Assembly (NCBI RefSeq): GCF_000971335.1
Contig: NZ_JZJL01000024.1
Location: 1-64,000, forward strand
DNA length: 64,000 nt
Reading direction: 5' to 3'
From: Chromobacterium vaccinii
GTDB taxonomy: Bacteria; Pseudomonadota; Gammaproteobacteria; Burkholderiales; Chromobacteriaceae
Part shown: positions 47,371 to 55,533 of the stretch, one piece after another
Layout of the letters: every line of letters starts with the position of its first letter
How positions within the stretch are numbered: position 1 is the stretch's first letter
Position numbers and translations under genes: made by a program
Notes under the pieces: generated by a model
Seen by the model: the letters and a program-made list of their open reading frames with translations, nothing else
What the model was told of the DNA's origin: nothing
Databases searched by the model: none

Positions 47371-48642
47371 ATGGTGTCATTGTCGTCGCTGCGCGTGCCT
47401 AAAAGCGGTTTCATCCGCCACATCATCACCCTGGTGACCGGGGCGGCGGTGGCCCAGGTGGTGCCGCTCTTGGCTTCGCCGCTGATCACCCGCCTGTACG
47501 ACCCGCACGAGGTCGGCATCCAGGCGGTGTACGTGTCGTGGATGTCGACGCTGGCGGTGCTGGCCACCGCCCGCTACGAGATGGCCATCGTGCTGCCGGC
47601 CGAGGAAAGCCGCGCCGACAACCTGATGGGCCTGTCGCTGCTGTGCGCCAGCGCGCTGGCCTTGTTGATCGGCCTGGTGGTGTTGATGGGAGGCCATTCG
47701 CACATCGCCGCCCACCTGGGCGCGCCGGAGCTGGAGTCCTGGCTGGTGCTGTTGCCGCTGTCTGTGTGGCTGGCGGGCCTGATGCAGGCCTGGACCAACT
47801 GGAACAACCGCCACCGCCGCTACCAGGCCAACGCCAACGGCCGCATGACCCAGTCTTTCGGCATGGCCGGCACCCAGGTGCTGGCCGGCTGGCTGGGCGC
47901 CGGCGCCGGCGGCCTGATCCTGGGCCAGCTGGCCGGCCAGATAGGCTCGCTGCTGGCGCAGAGCTGGCAGGACCTGAAGGCCCGCTTCGGCTGGCGGCGC
48001 GGCGTCAGCCGCCAGGGCATGCGCGAGGCGGCGCTCGCCTATATCGAATTTCCCAAGATCAACGCGCCGCACGCCTTGAGCACGGCGCTGCTGGACTCCG
48101 CCACGCTGGCGGTGCTGACCGTGTTGGCCAGTACCTCGGCTGTCGGTTTCTACGGCTTGATGATGCGGGTGTTGAAGCTGCCGGCGGCCTTGATCGGCCA
48201 GGCGGTGGCCCAGGTGGCCTACCGCGAGCTGGCCGAGGCGCGCAATCTGGGCAAGCCGCTGCGCCCCATCCTGCGCAAGATGATGCTGACGCTGTTCGGC
48301 ATGTCGCTGTTTCCCTTCCTGGTGATCCAGATTTTCGGCGAGCCGCTGTTCACGCTGGTGTTCGGCCGCAACTGGGCCGAGGCCGGCCGCTACGCCGAGG
48401 CGATGTCGCTGTACATCCTGTTCCATTTCGTAGCCTCGCCGCTGGGCATGGTGCCGCCGGTGATCAATCGCCAGCGCTTCGCGTTTTTCCTGTCCCTGGT
48501 GCAGGCCGTGCTGTTCCTGGGCTCGTTGTGGCTGGGCTTCCATCTCTGGCAGGATGCGGTAGCCACGTTCCAACTGGTGTCGGTCGTGATGGCCGGCTAT
48601 TTCCTTGCTTACTTTACCTGGCTTTATAAGGCGGCACGATGA
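47371..48642 (+). CDS. wzx: Wzx-type polysaccharide flippase
   Basis: A 423-residue inner-membrane protein with about 11-12 hydrophobic segments, of the MATE/MOP polysaccharide-exporter type. The opening LVTGAAVAQVVPLLASPLITRLYDPHEVGIQAVY and the later YIEFPKINAPHALST match O-unit flippases. It would move the undecaprenyl-linked oligosaccharide across the membrane. Start ATG 47371, four bases after wbpE. Confidence 0.88.
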   Translation: MVSLSSLRVPKSGFIRHIITLVTGAAVAQVVPLLASPLITRLYDPHEVGIQAVYVSWMSTLAVLATARYEMAIVLPAEESRADNLMGLSLLCASALALLIGLVVLMGGHSHIAAHLGAPELESWLVLLPLSVWLAGLMQAWTNWNNRHRRYQANANGRMTQSFGMAGTQVLAGWLGAGAGGLILGQLAGQIGSLLAQSWQDLKARFGWRRGVSRQGMREAALAYIEFPKINAPHALSTALLDSATLAVLTVLASTSAVGFYGLMMRVLKLPAALIGQAVAQVAYRELAEARNLGKPLRPILRKMMLTLFGMSLFPFLVIQIFGEPLFTLVFGRNWAEAGRYAEAMSLYILFHFVASPLGMVPPVINRQRFAFFLSLVQAVLFLGSLWLGFHLWQDAVATFQLVSVVMAGYFLAYFTWLYKAAR

Positions 48643-49220
48643 ACTGGAATGGATTGCTCAGCCGTATCCGCTTTCGGCTATCGGCATGGGTGCGGCCGCG
48701 CATGGTATACGGCTTCCAGCGCGGCGACGGCGTATTCCTGAAGCGCACCCGCGTCTCCAACATGACGCGCATCGAACACATAGACAAACTGATGGTCGAG
48801 GACAATGTCTATATCGGCCATTTCAATCTGCTTGACTCCTCCGGAGGCCTGTATATCGGCGAGGGCTGCCAGGTCACCAACTACGTGTCGGTGCTGACCC
48901 ACTCCAGCCATGTGGCGATCCGGCTGTACGGCCGCGAGTACCTGACGCGCGACAACCATGTCGGCTACCTGAAGAAGCCCACCCGGCTGGGGCCGTACAG
49001 CTTCATCGGCCCGCACTCGGTGCTGATGCCGGGCGTCGAGCTGGGCAAGGGCAGCATCGTGTCGGCCTATAGCTTCGTGCCGGCCGGCGAGTATCCGGAT
49101 TTCGCCATCCTGGCCGGCAATCCGGCGCGGGTGGTCGGCGACACCCGCGACGGCGACGCCGAATGGCTGGCGCAGAGCCCGGAGCTGCACCGCCTGTACG
49201 AGGCCTGGGCCAATGACTGA
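48639..49220 (+). CDS. Hexapeptide-repeat acyltransferase (LbH)
   Basis: A protein of 193 residues. Left-handed beta-helix turns at about 49-150 (LMVEDNVYIGHFNLLDSSGGLYIGEGCQVTNYVSVLTHSSH) end with PARVVGDTR. It probably adds an O-acetyl or N-acyl group to a sugar of the glycan. ATGA overlap with wzx and 8-base overlap with the next gene. The acceptor is unknown. Confidence 0.87.
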   Translation: MNWNGLLSRIRFRLSAWVRPRMVYGFQRGDGVFLKRTRVSNMTRIEHIDKLMVEDNVYIGHFNLLDSSGGLYIGEGCQVTNYVSVLTHSSHVAIRLYGREYLTRDNHVGYLKKPTRLGPYSFIGPHSVLMPGVELGKGSIVSAYSFVPAGEYPDFAILAGNPARVVGDTRDGDAEWLAQSPELHRLYEAWAND

Positions 49221-50295
49221 CAAGATCGCCCGCCTGCTGGTGGCGGGTTCCGCCTCCATTCATACCTGGCGTTTCCTCTCCGGCATCGCCCCGCATGTGG
49301 ATGAGCTGTACCTGGCCTGCAACGGCGACGTGCCGGCGGAGCGCCGTCCGGCCAACCTGAAGGGCGAGCTGCGCGTCGACTTCAGCCTGAAGGCCTGGTC
49401 CACCGCCGGCCGGCTGAAGGCCTGGATCGCCGAGCTGCAGCCCGATGTGGTCCATGTCCACCAGGCCAACAGCGTGGCCTGGCACGCCCGCCGCGCGCTG
49501 GCCGGTTCCGGCATTCCGATGCTGCTGACCGCCTGGGGCTCGGACGTGCTGCTGCTGCCGGACCAGAACCCGCTGCTGCGGGCGATGGTGCGCGGCAATC
49601 TCAAGGCCGCAGCCGCGATCACGTCCGATTCCTTGTACATGGCGGCGAAGATCCGCGAGCTGGCCGGCGATTGCCGGATCAGCCTGCTGAGCTACGGCAT
49701 CGACGCGCTGCCGCCGCAGCCGGCGATCGACGTCAAGAAAAAGCAAGTGTTGTCGTGCCGGCTGCACAAGCCGCTGTACCGCATCGACGCCATCCTCAAG
49801 GGCTGGGCCGAGGTGGAGAACAGCGGCTGCTGCGCCGACTGGAACCTGGTGGTCGCCGCCAGCGGCGGCGAGACTGAGAATTTGAAACGGCTGGCGGCGG
49901 CGCTCGGCCTCAAGCGCGTCGAATTCGCCGGCTTCGTCGACAGCGCCGCGCTGGGCAAGCTGTACGCCGAGTCGCGCGTCTTCGTCAGCGTGCCGCGCTC
50001 GGACGCCACCAGCGTCAGCCTGATGGAGGCGATGGGCCATGGTTGCCTGCCGCTGCTGTCCAATCTGCCGGCCAATGGCGAATGGGTGATAGACGGCCTC
50101 AACGGCATGATCGCCGAGGATGTCGAGCGCCTGGGACCTGAGCTGTGCCGCGCGATGATCAAGGCCGAGGATGACGCGTCGCTGGGCGCCGCCGCCGAGA
50201 TCAACCGCGGTCTGGTGGCGGCCAAGGCGCTGCACCAGGCCAATATGGCCGGGTTCGCCGACTTGATCCGCGAACTGGCCGCCAACAAGGTTTGA
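49213..50295 (+). CDS. Glycosyltransferase, GT4-like (1)
   Basis: A protein of 360 residues with a GT-B layout. The N-terminal domain contains PDVVHVHQANSVAWHARRAL near 76-95. The C-terminal donor-binding end has VFVSVPRSDATSVSLMEAMGHGCLPLLSN near 256, with the acidic residue of an EX7E-like motif. It should add one sugar to the lipid-linked glycan. It overlaps the upstream acyltransferase. Confidence 0.88.
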   Translation: MTDKIARLLVAGSASIHTWRFLSGIAPHVDELYLACNGDVPAERRPANLKGELRVDFSLKAWSTAGRLKAWIAELQPDVVHVHQANSVAWHARRALAGSGIPMLLTAWGSDVLLLPDQNPLLRAMVRGNLKAAAAITSDSLYMAAKIRELAGDCRISLLSYGIDALPPQPAIDVKKKQVLSCRLHKPLYRIDAILKGWAEVENSGCCADWNLVVAASGGETENLKRLAAALGLKRVEFAGFVDSAALGKLYAESRVFVSVPRSDATSVSLMEAMGHGCLPLLSNLPANGEWVIDGLNGMIAEDVERLGPELCRAMIKAEDDASLGAAAEINRGLVAAKALHQANMAGFADLIRELAANKV

Positions 50296-50300
50296 ACCTG

Positions 50301-51395
50301 ATGAAAATAGCCCACCTGACCTCCGCCCATCCGCGCCACGACATCCGCATCTTTGTCAAAGAGTGCAGCTCGCTGGCGGCGGCCGGCCATGAGGTGACGC
50401 TGATCGTCGCCGACGGCCAGGGCGAGGAAATCCGCAACGGCGTCCGCATCCACGATGTCGGCCCCAAGACCGGCGGCCGCCTGTCGCGGATGACCGGCAC
50501 CGTCAAGCGCGTCTACCAGGCCGCGCTGAAGCTGCGGCCGGACGTGGTCCATTTCCACGACCCGGAGCTGATTCCCGCCGGCGTGCGACTGAAGCAGGCC
50601 GGCATCAAGGTGGTGTACGACGTGCACGAGGACGTGCCGCGCCAGATCCTGGCCAAGCACTGGATACCCGGCGCGGTGCGCCCGCTGGTGTCCGGCGGCT
50701 TCGAGACGCTGGAGGACTGGGCCGCGCGCCGCTTCGACGCCATCGTCACCTCCACCCCGCACATCCGCAAGCGCTTCGAGAAGCTGGGCGCCAACGCGCT
50801 GGACGTGTGCAATTTCCCGATTCTGGAAGAGCTGGTGCGCGACACGCCGTGGGAAAGCCGCCGCAACGAGGTGTGCTACATCGGCGGCATCAGCCGCATC
50901 CGCGGCATCGAGCCCATTGTCGCCGCGCTGCCGGGCACCTCCACCCGGCTGAACCTGGCCGGGCCGTGGAGCGAGAGCGACCTCCGCGCCAAGGTGACGG
51001 CCGAGCCGGGCTGGGCGCGCGTCAACGACCTGGGCGTGCTGGACCGCAAGGGCGTGGCCGAGGTATTGGCCAGAAGCAAGATCGGCCTGGTGACGCTGTT
51101 CCCCACGCCCAATTACGTCGACGCGCTGCCGATCAAACTGTTTGAATACATGGCCGCCGGCATGCCGGTGATCGCCAGCGATTTCCCGGTGTGGCGCGAG
51201 ATCGTCGACGACGCCGGCTGCGGCGTGCTGGTCGATCCGCAGGACGCGGCCGCCATCTCCGCCGCCATCAACGAGCTGTTGGGCGACGAAGCGCGCATGC
51301 GCGCGCTCGGCGAGTCCGGCAAGCGGGCGGTGCTCAATAAATACAGCTGGGCGGCAGAGGCCGACAAGCTGATCAAGCTGTACGCGACGCTGTAA
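50301..51395 (+). CDS. Glycosyltransferase, GT4-like (2)
   Basis: A protein of 364 residues of GT-B type. DVVHFHDPELIPAGVRLKQAGIKVVYDVHEDVPRQ near 73-105 resembles WbpH/GT4 enzymes, and the donor site is GLVTLFPTPNYVDALPIKLFEYMAAGMPVIAS near 258. ATG 50301 is preferred to the TTG three codons earlier. Fits as the second elongation step. Confidence 0.9.
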   Translation: MKIAHLTSAHPRHDIRIFVKECSSLAAAGHEVTLIVADGQGEEIRNGVRIHDVGPKTGGRLSRMTGTVKRVYQAALKLRPDVVHFHDPELIPAGVRLKQAGIKVVYDVHEDVPRQILAKHWIPGAVRPLVSGGFETLEDWAARRFDAIVTSTPHIRKRFEKLGANALDVCNFPILEELVRDTPWESRRNEVCYIGGISRIRGIEPIVAALPGTSTRLNLAGPWSESDLRAKVTAEPGWARVNDLGVLDRKGVAEVLARSKIGLVTLFPTPNYVDALPIKLFEYMAAGMPVIASDFPVWREIVDDAGCGVLVDPQDAAAISAAINELLGDEARMRALGESGKRAVLNKYSWAAEADKLIKLYATL

Positions 51396-51398
51396 ATC

Positions 51399-52634
51399 AT
51401 GAAAATTCTCTACATCAACCACTACGCCGGCAGCCCGCGCCACGGCATGGAATTCCGCCCCTATTACCTGGCGCGCGAATGGGTGCAGGCCGGGCATGAA
51501 GTGAACATGCTGGCGGCCGACGCGTCGCACCTGCGCCAGACCCATCCCCAGGTCGACGGCAAGTACCGGGACGAGGACATCGACGGCATCCGCTACACCT
51601 GGTGCAAGACCCGTCCTTACCAAGGCAACGGCATCGGCCGGGTGCTGAACATCTTCAGCTTCCTGGCCAAGGTGATGGGCTTGTCCGGCCGTTATCTGAA
51701 ACAGTGGAAGCCGGACGTGGTGATCGCCTCGTCCACCTATCCGCTGGACACCATCCCGGCGGCCTGGATAGCCGGCAAGACCGGCGCGCGGCTGGTGTAC
51801 GAAGTGCATGATTTGTGGCCGCTGACGCCGGTGGAGGTGGGCGGCATGTCGCCGAAACATCCGTTCATCCGCCTGCTGCAGTGGGCCGAGGATTTCGGCT
51901 ACCGGCGCGCCGACACCGTGGTGTCGATGCTGCCCTGCGCCAGGGACTACATGATGGCGCACGGCATGGCGCTGGAAAAATACGCGGTGATCCCCAACGG
52001 CGTGGACGTGGGCGAGTGGCAGGGCGAGGCCTTGCCGCTGTCAGCCGAACACCGGATGCGGCTGGCGGAATTGAAGGCCCATGGGCGCTTCATCGTCGGC
52101 TACGCCGGCGGCCACGGCCTGGCCAACGCGCTGGATTATCTGCTGGAAGCCGCCGCCTTGATGCGCGACGCGCCGGTGACTTTCGTGCTGGTTGGCGACG
52201 GCCCGGACAAGCAGGCGCTGGTGGCGCGCGCCGCCGAACTGAAGCTGGACAACGCGCTGTTCCTGCCGTCCATCGCCAAGCGCAGCGTGCCCGCCTTCCT
52301 GGCCGAGTGCGACGCGCTGTACATCGGCTGGCGCAAGCTGCCGATCTACCGCTTCGGCATCAACCCGAACAAGCTGTTCGACTACATGATGGCGGGCAAG
52401 CCGGTGATCCACTCGGTGGAGGCCGGCAACGATATGGTGAAGGACGCCGGCGCGGGCTTGAGCATAGGCGTGGAAGACCCGGCCGTCATCGCCGACGCGG
52501 TCAAGCGCATGGCGGTGCTGCCGCTGGCCGAGCGCGATGCGATGGGCGCGGCCGGCAAGGCCTATGTGCTGGCCAACCACGACTACGCGGTGCTGGCGCG
52601 GCGCTTCCTGGCCGCCGTTAAACTGCAAGGTTAG
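51399..52634 (+). CDS. Glycosyltransferase, GT4-like WbuB type (3)
   Basis: A protein of 411 residues. The N-terminus MKILYINHYAGSPRHGMEFR and the block LVYEVHDLWPLTPVEVGGMSPKHP are typical of WbuB-like transferases. The C-terminal part has GINPNKLFDYMMAGKPVIHSVEAGND near 330. WbuB adds N-acetyl-fucosamine or a related deoxy sugar in E. coli O26. It ends with an imperfect GC hairpin at 52634-52661 without a T run. Confidence 0.9.
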   Translation: MKILYINHYAGSPRHGMEFRPYYLAREWVQAGHEVNMLAADASHLRQTHPQVDGKYRDEDIDGIRYTWCKTRPYQGNGIGRVLNIFSFLAKVMGLSGRYLKQWKPDVVIASSTYPLDTIPAAWIAGKTGARLVYEVHDLWPLTPVEVGGMSPKHPFIRLLQWAEDFGYRRADTVVSMLPCARDYMMAHGMALEKYAVIPNGVDVGEWQGEALPLSAEHRMRLAELKAHGRFIVGYAGGHGLANALDYLLEAAALMRDAPVTFVLVGDGPDKQALVARAAELKLDNALFLPSIAKRSVPAFLAECDALYIGWRKLPIYRFGINPNKLFDYMMAGKPVIHSVEAGNDMVKDAGAGLSIGVEDPAVIADAVKRMAVLPLAERDAMGAAGKAYVLANHDYAVLARRFLAAVKLQG

Positions 52635-52720
52635 GGAGTAGGCCCGCTTGCGGGCGCTCCCCGTCGAATGTGCCTGGAAACGGGCAACCGTGATGTAAGC
52701 GATAGAAGAAAGAGAACAAG

Positions 52721-53077
52721 ATGATGGAGAAAATCTGGATGGCGGCCGCGGCCGCTTGTTTGAGCCTCGCCGCCGTGCCGGCACAGTCCGCCGGCTTCAA
52801 CTGCGCTTACGCCAAGCTGAAGGTGGAAAAAATGATTTGCGCCGACGCCGAGCTGTCGGCCCTGGATTCGGAATTGGCCAAGCGCTTCGCCGCGATTCAG
52901 GATGAGACCAAAGGCATCGACGGTGATACCGGCAAACGGCTGGATCCCTATGGCAAGGAGCAGGTGCGCTGGCTGAAGGAAGTGCGCAACAAGTGCGAGG
53001 ATGCCTTGTGCGTGCGCGACGCCTACAAGAAGCGGCTGAAGTACTTCGGCAAGCTGGAAAAGGATCTGGGCTTGTGA
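52721..53077 (+). CDS. Exported LprI-domain protein
   Basis: A protein of 118 residues with a signal peptide (about 1-24, ending AQSAG). The mature part has the LprI/DUF1311 pattern CAYAKLKVEKMICADAELSALDSELAKRF near 28-56 and a second cysteine pair (NKCEDALC). In other bacteria this domain occurs in lysozyme-inhibitor and cell-envelope proteins. It breaks the otherwise continuous glycan genes and has its own leader, so it may be independently expressed. Confidence 0.85.
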   Translation: MMEKIWMAAAAACLSLAAVPAQSAGFNCAYAKLKVEKMICADAELSALDSELAKRFAAIQDETKGIDGDTGKRLDPYGKEQVRWLKEVRNKCEDALCVRDAYKKRLKYFGKLEKDLGL

Positions 53078-53231
53078 CCGCGGAGCGCGTCTGGCAGCTC
53101 AGGCGGATGGCTAGGCGCGTGACGCTTTGACCGGTTTTGTGCCGCAGCCGGCGTTGCTGGCGGCGAATGAGTGAGTGGCATGTTGACGGCTGGCGAGAAG
53201 CTGGCCGGACCCGATAGCGAAAGATACAGAA

Positions 53232-54395
53232 ATGAGCGAACAAAAATTCCTGCCGTTCGCCTTGCCGGATATCGGCGAGGAAGAGATCAACGAAGTGGTC
53301 GATGCATTGCGTTCCGGCTGGGTGACGACCGGGCCAAAGACCAAGCAGTTCGAGGCTGACTTCGCGGCCTTCCTGGGCGACGGCGTGGAGGCCATCGCGG
53401 TCAATTCCGCCACCGCCGGCCTGCACCTGGCGCTGGAGGCGATCGGCATCCGCGAGGGCGACGAGGTGATCGTGCCGTCCTACACTTTCACCGCCACCGC
53501 CGAAGTGGTGCGCTATCTGGGCGCGCACCCGGTGTGCGTGGACGTGGACGCCGCCACCTTCAATATCCGTCCGGATGCGATTCGCGCCGCGATCACGCCT
53601 AAGACTAAGGCCATCATCCCGGTCCACTTCGCCGGCCTCGCTTGCGACATGGACGAAATCATCGCCATCGCCCGCGAGCGCGGTCTGAAGATCGTCGAGG
53701 ACGCCGCCCACGCGATGCCCACCTATTACAATGGCAAGCTGATCGGCACGCTGGATTCCGACGTGACGGTATTCAGCTTCTACGCCAACAAGACCATGAC
53801 CACCGGCGAAGGCGGCATGGTGGTGTCCAAGCACAAGGACATCATCGCCCGCTGCAAGGTGATGCGCCTGCACGGCATCAGCCGCGACGCCTTCGACCGC
53901 TACGTGTCCAAGACCCCGGCCTGGTTCTACGAAGTGGTGGCCCCGGGCTACAAGTACAATATGCCGGACACCGCCGCGGCGATGGGCATCCATCAGTTGA
54001 AGAAAATCCGCGGCTTCTACGAAAAACGCGAAGTGATGGCCCTGCGCTTTGACCGCGAGCTGGCCGGCCTGCCGCTGATCCTGCCGGCGCGCGCCAAGGA
54101 CGAGGGCAGCAACCACGCCTGGCACCTGTACCCGGTGCGGATCAAGCCGGAGGCCGGCGTGTCGCGCGACGATTTCATCGCCAAGATGGCGGAGAAGGGC
54201 ATCGGCTGCTCGGTGCACTTCATCCCGCTGCACCGTCAGCCGGTATGGCGCGACGGCTACCAGCTGACGCGCGAGCAATTCCCGGTGGCCGACGCCGCTT
54301 TCGAAGCCGAGGTGACGCTGCCGCTGTACACCCGGATGACGGACGACGACCAGACCCGCGTCATCGCCGCGGTGCGCGAGATTCTGGGCGCATGA
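53232..54395 (+). CDS. UDP-4-keto-6-deoxy-sugar aminotransferase, PglE/WeeJ-like
   Basis: A 387-residue DegT/DnrJ/EryC1 enzyme. The PLP lysine is K187 in [15 protein letters not shown]. The N-terminus [26 protein letters not shown] is typical of PglE and WeeJ enzymes that aminate carbon 4 of UDP-4-keto-6-deoxy-GlcNAc. It is a different subfamily from the WbpE gene upstream. Context with the dehydratase and acetyltransferase downstream supports a 2,4-diamino-trideoxy sugar pathway. The ATGA overlap couples it to the next gene. Confidence 0.88.
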   Translation: MSEQKFLPFALPDIGEEEINEVVDALRSGWVTTGPKTKQFEADFAAFLGDGVEAIAVNSATAGLHLALEAIGIREGDEVIVPSYTFTATAEVVRYLGAHPVCVDVDAATFNIRPDAIRAAITPKTKAIIPVHFAGLACDMDEIIAIARERGLKIVEDAAHAMPTYYNGKLIGTLDSDVTVFSFYANKTMTTGEGGMVVSKHKDIIARCKVMRLHGISRDAFDRYVSKTPAWFYEVVAPGYKYNMPDTAAAMGIHQLKKIRGFYEKREVMALRFDRELAGLPLILPARAKDEGSNHAWHLYPVRIKPEAGVSRDDFIAKMAEKGIGCSVHFIPLHRQPVWRDGYQLTREQFPVADAAFEAEVTLPLYTRMTDDDQTRVIAAVREILGA

Positions 54396-55060
54396 GCGAG
54401 CGGTTGGAAAAAAAGGGCGGCGAATTGCTGCCGCCCTGCTGCAGGCCGCGCCGCCACGGCTCGCGGCTGGTAAAGCGCTTGTTCGACATCGCCGCTTCCG
54501 GCGCGGGCCTCATCGTACTGGCGTTGCCGCTCGCGGCGGTGGCGCTGTGGGTGAAGCTGGATTCGCCGGGGCCGGTGTTTTTCCGCCAGGCGCGGGTGGG
54601 ACGGAACGGCACGCTGTTCCGCATCCATAAATTCCGCACCATGCAGGTGGATACCGAGCGCCAGGGCCAACTGACCGTCGGCGCCGATTCGCGCGTCACC
54701 GGCGCCGGCCGCTTGCTGCGCAAGACCAAGCTGGACGAGTTGCCGCAGCTGATCGACGTGCTGTTCGGCGACATGAGCCTGGTCGGCCCGCGGCCGGAGG
54801 TGCCGAAGTACGTGGCGCACTATCCGGACGAGGCGAAGGACATCGTGCTGTCGGTGCGCCCGGGCATCACCGACTGGGCGTCGATCCGGATGATAGACGA
54901 GAACGAAATCCTGGGCCGCGCCGCCGATCCGGAGCGCGCCTATATCGACGAGGTGCTGCCGGAGAAGCTGGGTTATTACGTCCGCTACGCCGAGACCCAT
55001 AATTTGTGGGAAGACATCCGCATCATCGTCGCCACCCTGATGAAGATCGTTAGCCGATGA
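54392..55060 (+). CDS. Undecaprenyl-phosphate phosphoglycosyl transferase, PglC-like
   Basis: A protein of 222 residues, the short monotopic form. A single membrane-dipping segment (about 24-48) is followed by [28 protein letters not shown] (substrate-binding block) and [24 protein letters not shown]. It should transfer the first sugar phosphate to undecaprenyl phosphate and thus start the glycan; PglC-like enzymes use diacetylated bacillosamine. The start ATG 54392 overlaps the previous stop. Confidence 0.9.
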   Translation: MSERLEKKGGELLPPCCRPRRHGSRLVKRLFDIAASGAGLIVLALPLAAVALWVKLDSPGPVFFRQARVGRNGTLFRIHKFRTMQVDTERQGQLTVGADSRVTGAGRLLRKTKLDELPQLIDVLFGDMSLVGPRPEVPKYVAHYPDEAKDIVLSVRPGITDWASIRMIDENEILGRAADPERAYIDEVLPEKLGYYVRYAETHNLWEDIRIIVATLMKIVSR

Positions 55061-55533
55061 CCTTATCCATCCGCGCCGCCGACGCCGCCGACGCCGCCGA
55101 CGCCGGCGCGCTGGCGGCCATTTATCTGGCCTGCCGCCGCGAGATGCCTTACGCGCCGTTGGCGCATGACGACGCGGCGGTGCGCGCCTGGTTCGCCGGC
55201 GCGCTGCTGCCGGCGGGCGGCGTCTGGCTGGCGGAGCGGGGCGGCGAGATTGCCGGCTTCGCCGCTTGCTCGGAACAAGATGGCCTGCTGTGGCTGGATC
55301 AGCTGTATGTCAGCGCCGGCCATCGGAATGCCGGCATTGGCCGAGCGCTGCTGGAGCGGGTGGTATTGTGGCAGACGCGGGCCTGCCGGCTGCACGTGTT
55401 TCAAGCCAACGCCGGCGCGCGGCGCTTTTACGAGGCGCATGGTTTCAAATTACTGAGCCTGGGCGACGGCCAGGATAACGAGGAACGCTGTCCGGACGCG
55501 CTGTATCAATGGCGGCCGGATACGAAAGAATGA
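55057..55533 (+). CDS. GNAT acetyltransferase in a bacillosamine-like gene set
   Basis: A protein of 158 residues. The acetyl-CoA motif VSAGHRNAGIGRALLERVV near 90-108 and FQANAGARRFYEAHGF near 119 define a GNAT fold. It lies between PglC-like and PglF-like genes, where PglD (a beta-helix acetyltransferase) is usual, so a GNAT may acetylate the 4-amino group here. Three 9-base repeats (GCCGCCGAC) encode AADAADAAD at residues 7-15. ATGA overlap on both sides marks tight coupling. Confidence 0.87.
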   Translation: MTLSIRAADAADAADAGALAAIYLACRREMPYAPLAHDDAAVRAWFAGALLPAGGVWLAERGGEIAGFAACSEQDGLLWLDQLYVSAGHRNAGIGRALLERVVLWQTRACRLHVFQANAGARRFYEAHGFKLLSLGDGQDNEERCPDALYQWRPDTKE

